Origin: Variovorax atrisoli 110B
Lineage (GTDB): Bacteria > Pseudomonadota > Gammaproteobacteria > Burkholderiales > Burkholderiaceae_C
Assembly (NCBI RefSeq): GCF_000382045.1
Contig: NZ_KB907450.1
Coordinates: 372,001 to 436,000, forward strand
DNA length: 64,000 bases
Reading direction: 5' to 3'
Below, in pieces: positions 38,181 to 46,533 of this stretch (within the stretch, counting starts at the first letter, position 1; each line of letters opens with the position of its first letter). Below the pieces are notes generated by a model. It was given only the letters and a program-made list of their open reading frames with translations, was not told the DNA's origin and did not search any database. A program made the translations under genes and the position numbers.

Positions 38181-38516
38181 ATGAAGAAGGCCCTCGTCCG
38201 TATCGCCGCCTGTCTTGGCCTCTGCGCCGTCGCCGGCATGGCCAACGCCGCGCCGCAGTGTTCCGGCGAAGCCGTCTCCCGCGCAAAGAAGCTGCTGACC
38301 TTCCACTTCGGCGAGGACGACCGCATCCGCATCAGTCCCGACGTGAAGGAGCTGCCGCCGATCCGCAACCCCGCCAACAAGAAGCAGCAGTTCAAGGTGC
38401 TCGAGGTCTGGGGCAGCATCTACAAGGGGCAGTACCGCATGCGGCTCATCTACTACGTGTCGGGCAACGACTGCACGCTGATGGGTCAGGAGATCCTGGA
38501 GTACGCGGACCTGTGA
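38181..38516 (+). CDS. Small secreted protein, unknown function
   Basis: A 111-residue protein with a signal peptide (KKALVRIAACLGLCAVAGMANA, cleavage near residue 23) and a short mature domain carrying two Cys (Cys27, Cys98) likely joined in the periplasm. The mature part has alternating polar and hydrophobic residues (KVLEVWGSIYKGQYRMRLIY) typical of a small beta-sheet fold. I do not recognise a family. It follows the activator gene by 54 bases and its stop overlaps the start of the next gene (GTGA). Confidence 0.75.
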   Translation: MKKALVRIAACLGLCAVAGMANAAPQCSGEAVSRAKKLLTFHFGEDDRIRISPDVKELPPIRNPANKKQQFKVLEVWGSIYKGQYRMRLIYYVSGNDCTLMGQEILEYADL

Positions 38517-38800
38517 GCGTCAAGGCCCTGCGTTCCACCTTCGGCCCCAACTGCCACTGGTGCGGGCTGCCGATGGACTTCGACGAGCCGGCGGGCCGTC
38601 CGGAGTCGGCCACCATCGAGCATCTGGTGGATTCGACCTTCGGCGGAGTGCGCTCCTCGAAGCACCGGCGGCTCGCGCACGCCGCCTGCAACCATGCGCG
38701 CAACGAGTTCCGCCAGCAGGCCGAGCGCCAGTTCGAGCAGTGGATCGCCCAGCGTCAGGTCTCCGCGAAAACCCTGAATGAAAATCAGACATCCGACTGA
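38513..38800 (+). CDS. Small HNH/treble-clef-like zinc protein
   Basis: A 95-residue protein from a GTG at 38513 that overlaps the previous stop (GTGA). It shows an HNH-like order: C-x2-C (NCHWCGLPM), then TIEHLVDSTFGG with a His, then a second pair (HRRLAHAACNHARNEF). This matches treble-clef HNH nuclease folds, where the middle His is catalytic and the Cys bind structural zinc. It is shorter than most complete HNH nucleases but includes the whole motif. The longer frame upstream (from 38123) reads through another gene in the wrong frame and is rejected. The C-terminal codons overlap the activator-site cluster. Function unknown. Confidence 0.68.
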   Translation: MSVKALRSTFGPNCHWCGLPMDFDEPAGRPESATIEHLVDSTFGGVRSSKHRRLAHAACNHARNEFRQQAERQFEQWIAQRQVSAKTLNENQTSD

Positions 38801-38831
38801 AATTCAGACACTGCGAGTGTTCTGAATTCAG
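38774..38831. promoter_or_regulatory. Candidate enhancer (UAS): cluster of CTGAA/TTCAG sites
   Basis: CTGAA occurs at 38774, 38797 and 38822 and TTCAG at 38803 and 38827, making palindromes CTGAA-A-TTCAG (38797-38807) and CTGAATTCAG (38822-38831), plus the longer inverted repeat TTCAGACACT-GCG-AGTGTTCTGAA (38803-38826). The cluster lies 55-112 bases upstream of a -24/-12 promoter, the normal distance for a sigma54 enhancer. Confidence 0.55.
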
Positions 38832-38885
38832 CCGGAGAGCGCTTCTCTCGAATGGAGAAACGTTTGTTATCAATGGCTTAGCGGG

Positions 38886-38901
38886 TGGCACGAACTGTGC
38901 A
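38886..38901 (+). promoter_or_regulatory. Sigma54 (-24/-12) promoter of Liv/PHB-depolymerase genes
   Basis: TGGCACGAACTGTGCA matches the sigma54 consensus TGGCACG-N4-TTGCW at all fixed positions but one (G for the first T of TTGC). It places the start site near 38913, 20 bases before the ATG of the binding-protein gene. A sigma54 activator gene lies just upstream. Confidence 0.75.
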
Positions 38902-38932
38902 ATATTCAGTCACCTTTTTCAGGAGACAAAGA

Positions 38933-40123
38933 ATGAACCGTCGCCACCTCGTCGCCCTGGCCGCGCTCGCCGCCTGTGCCGCAGCCACCGCTCCGGCCTG
39001 GGCACAGTCCAACGAAATCCGCATCGCCCACATCTACAGCAAGACCGGCGCGCTGGAGGCCTACGGCAAGCAGACCCAGACCGGCTTCATGATGGGCCTG
39101 GACTACGCCACCGGCGGCACGATGACCGTGGCGGGCAAGAAGCTGGTGGTCATCGAGAAGGACGACCAGGGCAAGCCCGACCTGGGCAAGTCGCTCCTGG
39201 CCGCCGCGTATTCCGACGACAAGGCCGCGCTGGCCGTGGGCCCGACGGCCTCGGGCGTGGCGCTGGCGATGCTGCCGGTGGCCGAGGAGTACAAGAAGAT
39301 CCTGATCGTCGAGCCCGCGGTGGCCGACTCGATCACCGGCGACAAGTGGAACAAGTACATCTTCCGCACCGGCCGCAATTCGAGCCAGGACGCGATCTCC
39401 AACGCGGTGGCCATCGACAAGCCCGGCGTCACCGTCGCCACGCTGGCGCAGGACAACGCCTTCGGCCGCGACGGCGTGAAGGCCTTCGGTGCCGCGCTCA
39501 AGAAGGCCAAGCTGGTCCACGAGGAATACCTGCCGCCCGCCACCACGGACTTCACCGCCGGCGCGCAGCGCCTGATCGACAAGCTGAAGGACCAGCCGGG
39601 CCGCAAGATCATCTGGATCGTCTGGGCCGGCGCGGGCAACCCGTTCAAGATCGTCGACCTCGACCTCAAGCGCTACGGCATCGAGATCGCCACCGGCGGC
39701 AACATCCTGCCGGCCATGGCCGCCTACAAGGCGCTGCCGGGCATGGAAGGCGCGGCCTACTACTACTTCGGCATCCCGAAGAACCCGGTGAACGAGGCGA
39801 TGGTCTCGGCCCACTACAAGGAATTCAAGACGCCGCCCGACTTCTTCACGGCCGGCGGCTTCTCGGCCGCCATGGCGGTGGTGACCGCGCTGAAGAAGAC
39901 CAACGGCGACACCAACACCAACAAGCTCATCAGCACGATGGAAGGCATGAGCTTCGACACGCCCAAGGGCAAGATGACCTTCCGCAAGGAAGACCATCAG
40001 GCGATGCAGTCGATGTACCACTTCAAGATCAAGGTCGACCCGGCGTTCGCCTGGGGCGTGCCGGAGCTGGTGCACGAGATCAAGCCCGAGGAAATGGACA
40101 TTCCGATCAAGAACAAGAGGTAA
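38933..40123 (+). CDS. Liv-type (HAAT) periplasmic substrate-binding protein
   Basis: A 396-residue secreted binding protein. The signal peptide ends near APAWAQS (residue ~24), followed by the type I fold opening EIRIAHIYSKTGALEAYGKQ and the hinge-region motifs of branched-chain amino-acid-binding proteins (GPTASGVALAMLPVAEEYKK; DNAFGRDGVKAFGAALKKA). AGGAG precedes the ATG at 38933. These proteins bind amino acids, amides, aromatic acids or other small carboxylates. Here its companions are a PHB depolymerase and Liv ABC genes, so the ligand may be a hydroxy acid or oligomer, though this is inference. A hairpin element follows 7 bases after the stop. Confidence 0.9.
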   Translation: MNRRHLVALAALAACAAATAPAWAQSNEIRIAHIYSKTGALEAYGKQTQTGFMMGLDYATGGTMTVAGKKLVVIEKDDQGKPDLGKSLLAAAYSDDKAALAVGPTASGVALAMLPVAEEYKKILIVEPAVADSITGDKWNKYIFRTGRNSSQDAISNAVAIDKPGVTVATLAQDNAFGRDGVKAFGAALKKAKLVHEEYLPPATTDFTAGAQRLIDKLKDQPGRKIIWIVWAGAGNPFKIVDLDLKRYGIEIATGGNILPAMAAYKALPGMEGAAYYYFGIPKNPVNEAMVSAHYKEFKTPPDFFTAGGFSAAMAVVTALKKTNGDTNTNKLISTMEGMSFDTPKGKMTFRKEDHQAMQSMYHFKIKVDPAFAWGVPELVHEIKPEEMDIPIKNKR

Positions 40124-40130
40124 GAACTCG

Positions 40131-40220
40131 CCCCCCAGGCTACGCGCACTTCGTGTCGCTACGCCAACCCCCTGCCGGGGGCAACACCTGCGGCCCGGCA
40201 AGGCCGGTTCCGCGGTGTTC
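40131..40220 (+). repeat. Dispersed 3'-UTR hairpin element, copy 3
   Basis: It begins CCCCCCAGGCTACGCGCACTT directly after the binding-protein stop, with a CCCCCTGCCGGGGG mini-hairpin and the cruciform AACACCTGCGGCCCGGC / GCCGGTTCCGCGGTGTT at the end. It lies between the binding-protein gene and the depolymerase gene. Confidence 0.8.
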
Positions 40221-40369
40221 CTCGAATTAATTTCAGTTTCGCCCCGGATGGCCGCCGGGCGAAGCGCCAGCCTGCGTCCTTCTTCGCGGCGGCATGTTGT
40301 TCCCCCGGCCGATTCGATTCGTCAGTCAGCAAAGCAAGCGTTCGATACCCACAACACAAGGAGACAGCG

Positions 40370-41830
40370 ATGCCAGCGATGAAATGGAACAAGTGGAAGA
40401 ACTGGAAGGCGCTCGCCGCAGCCGCGGCGATGACGGCGGCGGCGCACGCCGCGCAGGCGGCCGTGCCGCTGCCCGCGCTCGGTGCCAATCCGGCGGAGGT
40501 GAGCGTGTCGGGCCTGTCGGCCGGCGGCTTCATGGCCGTACAGCTGCACGTGGCGTACTCCGCCACGTTCAAGCGCGGCGCGGGCGTGGTGGCGGGCGGC
40601 CCGTACTACTGCGCCGAAGGTTCGGTGCTCAACGCCACGGGGCGTTGCATGACGCACAGCACCAGCATCCCGGTGTCCTCGCTCGTGAGCACCACCAACA
40701 GCTGGGCTGCCAGCGGTGCGATCGACCCGGTGTCGAACATGAGCGGCTCCAAGGTCTACATGTTCTCGGGCACCTCGGACAACACCGTCAAGCAGGCGGT
40801 GATGGACGACCTCAAGACCTACTACCAGAGCTTCGTGCCCGCGGCCAACGTCGTCTACAAGAACAACATCGGCGCGGGCCACGCGATGGTCACCGACGAC
40901 TACGGCAGCGCCTGCAGCACCACTGCAGCCCCCTACATCAACAACTGCGGCTTCGACCTCGCGGGAGAGATCCTCACGCAGCTGTACGGCCCGCTGAACC
41001 CGCGCAACAACGGCACGCTCGGCGGCACCTTCACCGAGTTCAACCAGTCGGAGTTCGTCAGCGGCCACGGCATGGCCGCGACCGGCTGGATCTACGTGCC
41101 GCAGGCCTGCACCACCACCTCGTGCCGCGTGCACCTGGTGCTGCACGGCTGCAAGCAGAACTACACCGACGTGGGCGACCAGTACGTTCGCAAGACCGGC
41201 TACAACCGCTGGGCCGACACCAACAACATCGTGCTGATCTATCCGCAGACCAGCACGGCCGCCACCAACAGCTGCTGGGACTGGTGGGGCTACGACAACG
41301 CCAACTATGCGAAGAAGTCGGGCCCGCAGATGGCCGCTATGAAGGCGATGATCGACCGCGTCACCGGCTCCTCGGGCGGCAGCGGCCTGCCGGCGCCGAC
41401 CGGCGTGGGCACGTCGGGCGCCACCGCCAGCAGCATGGTGATCGCCTGGAACGCAGTGAGCGGCGCCAGCGGCTACAACGTGTACCGCGGCGGCAGCAAG
41501 GTCAACGCCTCGCCGGTGACTGCCACCAGCTACACCGACAGCGGCCTTGCCGCTTCGACCACCTACAGCTGGACCGTGGCCGCGCTGAACGCGAGCAACG
41601 TCGAGGGCGCGATGTCGTCGGCCGCCACCGGCACCACCACCGGAGGCGGCAGCGGCGGCACCTGCTACACCGCGAGCAACTACACGCACACCATCGCCGG
41701 GCGCGCCTATGCCTTGTACGGCCTGACCTATGCGTACGGCTCGAACCAGTCGATGGGGCTGTGGAACATCTACGTGACGACCACGCTGAAGCAGACGGGG
41801 CCCAACTACTACGTGATCGGCACCTGTTGA
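40370..41830 (+). CDS. phaZ: Extracellular poly(3-hydroxybutyrate) depolymerase, type II catalytic domain
   Basis: A 486-residue secreted esterase. After a signal peptide (to about residue 30) the lipase box GLSAGG comes early (Ser50), followed by Asp and His regions (SGTSDNTVKQ; GAGHAMVTD) and only then the oxyanion-hole motif VLHGCKQNY. That order (lipase box before oxyanion) is the circularly permuted type II domain of extracellular PHB depolymerases. A fibronectin III linker (residues ~340-425, PTGVGTSGATASSMVIAWN) and a C-terminal ~55-residue substrate-binding domain follow, as in known enzymes. It releases 3-hydroxybutyrate and oligomers. The gene sits between the Liv binding-protein gene and the Liv ATPase genes, suggesting that the products are imported. 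Confidence 0.9.
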   Translation: MPAMKWNKWKNWKALAAAAAMTAAAHAAQAAVPLPALGANPAEVSVSGLSAGGFMAVQLHVAYSATFKRGAGVVAGGPYYCAEGSVLNATGRCMTHSTSIPVSSLVSTTNSWAASGAIDPVSNMSGSKVYMFSGTSDNTVKQAVMDDLKTYYQSFVPAANVVYKNNIGAGHAMVTDDYGSACSTTAAPYINNCGFDLAGEILTQLYGPLNPRNNGTLGGTFTEFNQSEFVSGHGMAATGWIYVPQACTTTSCRVHLVLHGCKQNYTDVGDQYVRKTGYNRWADTNNIVLIYPQTSTAATNSCWDWWGYDNANYAKKSGPQMAAMKAMIDRVTGSSGGSGLPAPTGVGTSGATASSMVIAWNAVSGASGYNVYRGGSKVNASPVTATSYTDSGLAASTTYSWTVAALNASNVEGAMSSAATGTTTGGGSGGTCYTASNYTHTIAGRAYALYGLTYAYGSNQSMGLWNIYVTTTLKQTGPNYYVIGTC

Positions 41831-41875
41831 GGCCGGTCTTCTTTCCTGTTTTCCGATTCGCAATGACCAACGACG

Positions 41876-42640
41876 ATGCTTGAGACCCGAGATCTGACCA
41901 TCCGCTTCGGTGGGCACGTGGCCGTCAACAGCGTGAGCTGCGCCTTCGCGCCCGGCACGCTGACGGCCATCGTGGGCCCCAACGGCGCGGGCAAGACCAC
42001 CTACTTCAACCTGATCTCGGGCCAGCTCAAGGCGAGTGCGGGCACCGTGTCGCTCGACGGGCAGTCGTTGTCGGGCCTGTCCCCCTCCGCGCGCACGCAC
42101 GCGGGGCTGGGGCGGGCGTTCCAGCTGACCAACCTGTTCCCCAACCTCACGGTGCTGGAGAACGTGCGCCTCGCGGTGCAGGCCACGCGCGAAGGCGCGC
42201 ACCGGCGCGGGCTCAACCTGTGGAGCATCTGGAGCGACCACAGGGCGCTGACCGAGCGCGCCGACCAGATCCTGGCCGACGTGGCGCTGAAGTCGCGCGA
42301 GCACGCCACGGTGGCGAGCCTGCCGCACGGCGACCAGCGCAAGCTGGAAGTGGCGCTGCTGATGGCGCTGGAGCCCAAGGTCTTCATGTTCGACGAGCCC
42401 ACGGCCGGCATGAACGCGGCCGAGGCGCCCGTCATCCTCGACCTGATCCGCAAGCTCAAGAAGGACAAGACCAAGACCATCCTGCTGGTCGAGCACAAGA
42501 TGGACGTGGTGCGCGAGCTCGCCGACCGCATCATCGTGCTGCACAACGGCACGCTGGTGGCCGACGGAGAGCCGGCCGAAGTGATCGCCTCGCCGGTGGT
42601 GCAGGAGGCCTACCTGGGCGTTTCGAAGGAGGCCGCATGA
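41876..42640 (+). CDS. livG: LivG-type ABC transporter ATPase
   Basis: A 254-residue ATPase with Walker A VGPNGAGKTTYFN, the signature helix SLPHGDQRKLEVALLMALEPK, Walker B VFMFDEPTAGM and the H-loop LLVEHKMDVV. The longer helical insertion after Walker A is the LivG form. It starts 45 bases after the depolymerase and overlaps the livF start by ATGA. The signature reads HGDQ in place of the usual SGGQ or SYGEQ, a common variation in HAAT LivG proteins. Confidence 0.92.
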   Translation: MLETRDLTIRFGGHVAVNSVSCAFAPGTLTAIVGPNGAGKTTYFNLISGQLKASAGTVSLDGQSLSGLSPSARTHAGLGRAFQLTNLFPNLTVLENVRLAVQATREGAHRRGLNLWSIWSDHRALTERADQILADVALKSREHATVASLPHGDQRKLEVALLMALEPKVFMFDEPTAGMNAAEAPVILDLIRKLKKDKTKTILLVEHKMDVVRELADRIIVLHNGTLVADGEPAEVIASPVVQEAYLGVSKEAA

Positions 42641-43365
42641 GCGCGAACAATCTGCTGACCCTCGAGGGCGTGCACACGCACATCGGGGCGTATCACATCC
42701 TGCACGGCGTCGACCTCGCCGTGCCGCGCGGGCAGCTCACCATGCTGCTCGGCCGCAACGGCGCGGGCAAGACGACCACGCTGCGGACCATCATGGGCCT
42801 GTGGCATGCGTCGCAGGGCAGGGTGCGCTTCGGCGAGAAAGAAATCACCGCCCAGCACACGCCGCAGATCGCCGGGCTGGGCATTGCCTACGTGCCCGAG
42901 AACATGGGCATCTTCTCCGACCTCACGGTGAAGGAGAACATGCTGCTGGCCGCGCGCGGCGCGAAGAACGCGGCGCAGATCGACGACACGCGGCTGAAGT
43001 GGATCTTCAAGCTCTTCCCCGCGGTCGAGAAGTTCTGGAACCATCCGGCGGGCAAGCTCTCGGGGGGGCAGAAGCAGATGCTGGCCGTCTCGCGCGCCAT
43101 CGTGGAGCCGCGCGAGCTGCTCATCATCGACGAGCCCAGCAAGGGCCTGGCGCCCGTGATGATCAACAACATGATCGACGCCTTCGCAGAGCTCAAGCGC
43201 AGCGGCGTGACCATCCTGCTGGTGGAGCAGAACATCAACTTCGCCCAGCGGCTGGGCGACACCGTCGCGGTGATGGACAACGGGCGCGTGGTGCATGCGG
43301 GCTCCATGGCGGAGTTTTCTGCGGACGCGCAATTGCAGCAATCTCTCTTGGGTCTCGCGCTATGA
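42637..43365 (+). CDS. livF: LivF-type ABC transporter ATPase
   Basis: A 242-residue ATPase with Walker A LGRNGAGKTTTLR, signature KLSGGQKQMLAVSRAIV, Walker B LLIIDEPSKGLAP and H-loop ILLVEQNINFAQRLGD, the standard LivF set. The ATG at 42637 overlaps the livG stop by ATGA. It pairs with LivG to drive import. A large inverted repeat separates it from livH. Confidence 0.92.
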   Translation: MSANNLLTLEGVHTHIGAYHILHGVDLAVPRGQLTMLLGRNGAGKTTTLRTIMGLWHASQGRVRFGEKEITAQHTPQIAGLGIAYVPENMGIFSDLTVKENMLLAARGAKNAAQIDDTRLKWIFKLFPAVEKFWNHPAGKLSGGQKQMLAVSRAIVEPRELLIIDEPSKGLAPVMINNMIDAFAELKRSGVTILLVEQNINFAQRLGDTVAVMDNGRVVHAGSMAEFSADAQLQQSLLGLAL

Positions 43366-43383
43366 CGTATTCCGTGTCTTGTT

Positions 43384-43505
43384 CCCTCTGCCGCTTGCGG
43401 GAGAGGGCTAGGGTGAGGGCAGGCGGCCTGTGCAACGGCCATGTCCTCGCATCGGTGCCGCCGGCCCTCACCCCAACCCTCTCCCGCAAGCGGGAGAGGG
43501 GGCAA
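43384..43505. repeat. Large imperfect inverted repeat (MITE/BIME-like) between livF and livH
   Basis: Two arms of about 45 bp pair nearly perfectly: CCGCTTGCGGGAGAGGGCTAGGGTGAGGGC on the left (from 43391) and its near-complement GCCCTCACCCCAACCCTCTCCCGCAAGCGG on the right (to 43492), each with an internal small palindrome, around a ~30-base centre. Repeats of the CCCTCTCCCGCAAGCGGGAGAGGG type are scattered in intergenic DNA of many Proteobacteria. It ends ~15 bases before the livH start and may affect its expression. Confidence 0.85.
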
Positions 43506-43519
43506 GAGGGAGTGCAGCA

Positions 43520-44503
43520 ATGAAGACGCTCGACTTCGATTGGCGGCCCCTGCTGCTCGCGCCGGTGCTCGCGCTCGTCGCGCTGCCGCTCACCGGCTCC
43601 TTCTCCACCTGGCTCACGCTCACGGTGGCGGGGCTGGCCATGGGCATGATCATCTTCATCATCGCCTCGGGCCTCACGCTGGTGTTCGGCCTCATGGACG
43701 TGCTGAACTTCGGCCACGGCGTGTTCATCGCGCTGGGCGCCTTCGTAGCCAGCAGCGTGCTCGGCCTCATGGGCGACTGGACCGGTTCGGGCGAGCTGTG
43801 GCGAAACCTCGTGGCGGTGTTCCCGGCAATGCTGGCCGCGATGGCGGTGGCGGGCGCGATCGGTTTCGCCTTCGAGCGCTTCATCGTGCGGCCGGTGTAC
43901 GGCCAGCACCTGAAGCAGATCCTCATCACCATGGGCGGCATGATCATCGGCGAGGAGCTCATCAAGGTGATCTGGGGCCCGGCGCAGGTTCCGCTGCCGC
44001 TGCCCGAGGCGCTGCGCGGCTCGCTGCTGGTGGGCGACGCGGCCATCAGCAAGTACCGCCTGCTCGCGGTGGCCGTGGGCGTGGTGGTGTTCGGCGTGCT
44101 CGCATGGACGCTGGGCCGAACCAAGATCGGCCTGCTGATCCGCGCCGGCGTGCAGGACCGCGAGATGGTCGAGTCGCTGGGCTACCGCATCGGGCGGCTC
44201 TTCGTCGGGGTGTTCGTGGTCGGCAGCGCGCTGGCCGGGCTGGGCGGCGTGATGTGGGGCCTCTTCCAGCAGAACCTGGTGCCGCAGATGGGCGCGCAGG
44301 TCAACGTGCTGATCTTCATCGTGATCATCATCGGCGGGCTGGGCTCGACGGGCGGGGCGCTCATCGGCGCGCTGCTGGTGGGGCTGATGACCAACTACGT
44401 GGGCTTCCTGCTGCCCACGCTCACGCAGTTCGCGAGCATCTTCCTGATGGTGGCCGTGCTGCTGTGGCGCCCGCAGGGCGTGTACCCGGTGGCCAACCGC
44501 TGA
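43520..44503 (+). CDS. livH: LivH-type ABC transporter permease
   Basis: A 327-residue permease with about eight helices and the LivH motifs GLTLVFGLMDVLNFGHGVFIALGAF and the cytoplasmic EAA-like loop GRTKIGLLIRAGVQDREMVESLGYR. The ATG at 43520 follows GGGAG; an earlier frame start at 43430 lies in the inverted repeat and is unlikely. It forms the channel with LivM. Confidence 0.9.
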   Translation: MKTLDFDWRPLLLAPVLALVALPLTGSFSTWLTLTVAGLAMGMIIFIIASGLTLVFGLMDVLNFGHGVFIALGAFVASSVLGLMGDWTGSGELWRNLVAVFPAMLAAMAVAGAIGFAFERFIVRPVYGQHLKQILITMGGMIIGEELIKVIWGPAQVPLPLPEALRGSLLVGDAAISKYRLLAVAVGVVVFGVLAWTLGRTKIGLLIRAGVQDREMVESLGYRIGRLFVGVFVVGSALAGLGGVMWGLFQQNLVPQMGAQVNVLIFIVIIIGGLGSTGGALIGALLVGLMTNYVGFLLPTLTQFASIFLMVAVLLWRPQGVYPVANR

Positions 44504-44519
44504 AGGTGGAGAAGACCAC

Positions 44520-45587
44520 ATGTTCCTGAAACGACTTCTCTCCAACGACATGCCCCGCAGCCGCCTGCTGGCGGTGCTGCTGATCGCGGTGTTCGTCGCG
44601 CTGGCCTTCGCGCCGTTCATCTTCCCAGGCGTGAAGGCGCTGAGCGTGGCGGCCAAGGTTCTGGTGTTCGTGGTGCTGGTGGCCAGCTTCGACCTGCTGC
44701 TGGGCTACACGGGCATCGTGAGCTTCGCGCACACCATGTTCTTCGGCATCGGGGCCTACGGCATCGCCATCTCCGCCTCGCGGCTCGGGCCCAACTGGGG
44801 CGCGGTGCTCGTGGGGCTGGGCGCTTCGCTGGCGATCTCGCTGGTGCTTTCGTTCGCCATCGGCCTGTTCTCGCTGCGGGTGCGCGCGATCTTCTTCGCG
44901 ATGATCACGCTGGCCGTGGCTTCGGCCTTCCAGACGCTGGCCTCGCAGATGTCGGACTTCACCGGTGGCGAGGACGGCCTCACCTTCAAGCTGCCCGAGC
45001 TGATCTCGCCGAGCTTCGAGTTCGCCGAAGAGCCTTTCCTCGGCGTCTCGCTCGACGGCCGGCTGCTTTGCTACTACCTGCTGTTCGTGGCGGCGGTGGT
45101 GCTGGTGCTGGCGCTGCTGCGCATCGTGAACTCGCCCTTCGGCCGCGTGCTGCAGGCGATCCGCGAGAACGAGTTCCGCGCCGAGGCCATCGGCTACCGC
45201 GTGGTGGTCTACCGCACCACGGCCGCGGTGCTGTCGGCGCTCTTCGCCACGCTGGCCGGCGCGATGCTCGCGATCTGGCTGCGCTACAACGGGCCCGACA
45301 CCTCGCTGAGCTTCGAGATCATGATCGACGTGCTGCTGATCGTGGTGATCGGCGGCATGGGCACCATCTACGGCGCGGCCATCGGCGCGGTGCTCTTCGT
45401 GGTGGCGCAGAGCTACCTGCAGGACCTGCTTCGCATCGGCAACGAGGCCGCAAGCGGCCTGCCATGGCTGGCCGCGCTGCTGTCGCCCGACCGCTGGCTG
45501 CTGTGGCTGGGCCTGCTGTTCGTGCTCTCCGTCTATTACTTTCCCACCGGCATCGTCGGAAAACTGCGAGCAAGGGCAGCGCGATGA
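44520..45587 (+). CDS. livM: LivM-type ABC transporter permease
   Basis: A 355-residue permease with about ten helices and the LivM motifs DLLLGYTGIVSFAHTMFFGIGAYG and SPFGRVLQAIRENEFRAEAIGY. It begins 17 bases after livH. Its stop overlaps the start of an alpha/beta hydrolase gene (ATGA), so the hydrolase is made together with the transporter. Confidence 0.92.
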   Translation: MFLKRLLSNDMPRSRLLAVLLIAVFVALAFAPFIFPGVKALSVAAKVLVFVVLVASFDLLLGYTGIVSFAHTMFFGIGAYGIAISASRLGPNWGAVLVGLGASLAISLVLSFAIGLFSLRVRAIFFAMITLAVASAFQTLASQMSDFTGGEDGLTFKLPELISPSFEFAEEPFLGVSLDGRLLCYYLLFVAAVVLVLALLRIVNSPFGRVLQAIRENEFRAEAIGYRVVVYRTTAAVLSALFATLAGAMLAIWLRYNGPDTSLSFEIMIDVLLIVVIGGMGTIYGAAIGAVLFVVAQSYLQDLLRIGNEAASGLPWLAALLSPDRWLLWLGLLFVLSVYYFPTGIVGKLRARAAR

Positions 45588-46468
45588 GCGACAACCAGAT
45601 TCCACTCTCCCGCTACGCCCGGCTCGCGGGCCGCGAGATCCACTGGCTCGAATGGGGCGCGCCCGAGGCGCCTGTGGTCATTGCCTGGCACGGCCTCGCA
45701 CGCACGGGCCGCGACATGGACGAACTGGCCCAGCACTTCGCCTCGCGCGGTTTCCGCGTGATCTGCCCCGACACCATCGGCCGCGGCCTGAGCCAGTGGA
45801 GCCCGCTGCCCGACGAGGAATACACGCTCGCGTTCTATGCGCGCATCGCCAATGCGCTGTGCGACGAGCTGCGGCTGGGGCGCGTGCATTGGGTCGGCAC
45901 CTCGATGGGCGGCGCCATCGGCACCGTATGCGCCTCGGGCCTCTTCGAGCCGCGCATGAAGGCGCGCATCGCGAGCCTGGTGCTCAACGACAACGCACCG
46001 GAGCTGGCGCAGCCCGCCATCGAGCGCATCCGCGCCTACGCGGGCAATCCACCGGCCTTCGACACGGTGGCCGAGCTGGAGGCCTTCTTCCGCACGGTCT
46101 ACAAGCCCTACGGCTGGCTCAGCGACGCGCAGTGGCGCCGCCTGACCGAGACCTCCACGCGCCGCCTGCCCGACGGCCGCGTGACGCCGCACTACGACCC
46201 GGCCATGGTCCGGCAGTTCAGCGCACACGACAACGACTACCTGATCTGGCCGCACTACGACGCCATCGAGGTGCCCGTGCTGTGCCTGCGCGGAGCCGAG
46301 TCCGACCTGGTGCTGCCCGGCGTCGTCGAGGAAATGAAGCGGCGCGGCCCCGGCGCGGCCGGCAGGCTGCAGGTGATCGAAGTTCCTGCCTGCGGTCACG
46401 CGCCCGCGCTCAACGTGCCCGAACAACTTGATCCCGTCGAGGGGTTTATCCGGGCGGCCGGCCGCTGA
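45584..46468 (+). CDS. Alpha/beta-hydrolase, co-translated with the Liv transporter
   Basis: A 294-residue hydrolase with the oxyanion motif AWHGLARTGRDM, nucleophile elbow WVGTSMGGAIG, and the acid and His regions near the C-terminus (LRGAESDLVLP; VPACGHAPALN). There is no signal peptide, so it acts in the cytoplasm. The ATGA overlap with livM ties it to import. Given the extracellular PHB depolymerase in the same gene set, an intracellular 3-hydroxybutyrate-oligomer (dimer) hydrolase is an attractive guess; general esterases of this type are common, so this is not certain. Confidence 0.85.
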   Translation: MSDNQIPLSRYARLAGREIHWLEWGAPEAPVVIAWHGLARTGRDMDELAQHFASRGFRVICPDTIGRGLSQWSPLPDEEYTLAFYARIANALCDELRLGRVHWVGTSMGGAIGTVCASGLFEPRMKARIASLVLNDNAPELAQPAIERIRAYAGNPPAFDTVAELEAFFRTVYKPYGWLSDAQWRRLTETSTRRLPDGRVTPHYDPAMVRQFSAHDNDYLIWPHYDAIEVPVLCLRGAESDLVLPGVVEEMKRRGPGAAGRLQVIEVPACGHAPALNVPEQLDPVEGFIRAAGR

Positions 46469-46533
46469 GGCTGCGGCGGCGTGACAATCGCCGCCCACCT
46501 CAACCACAAGGCCGAGACAAGGCCTCGAACACC

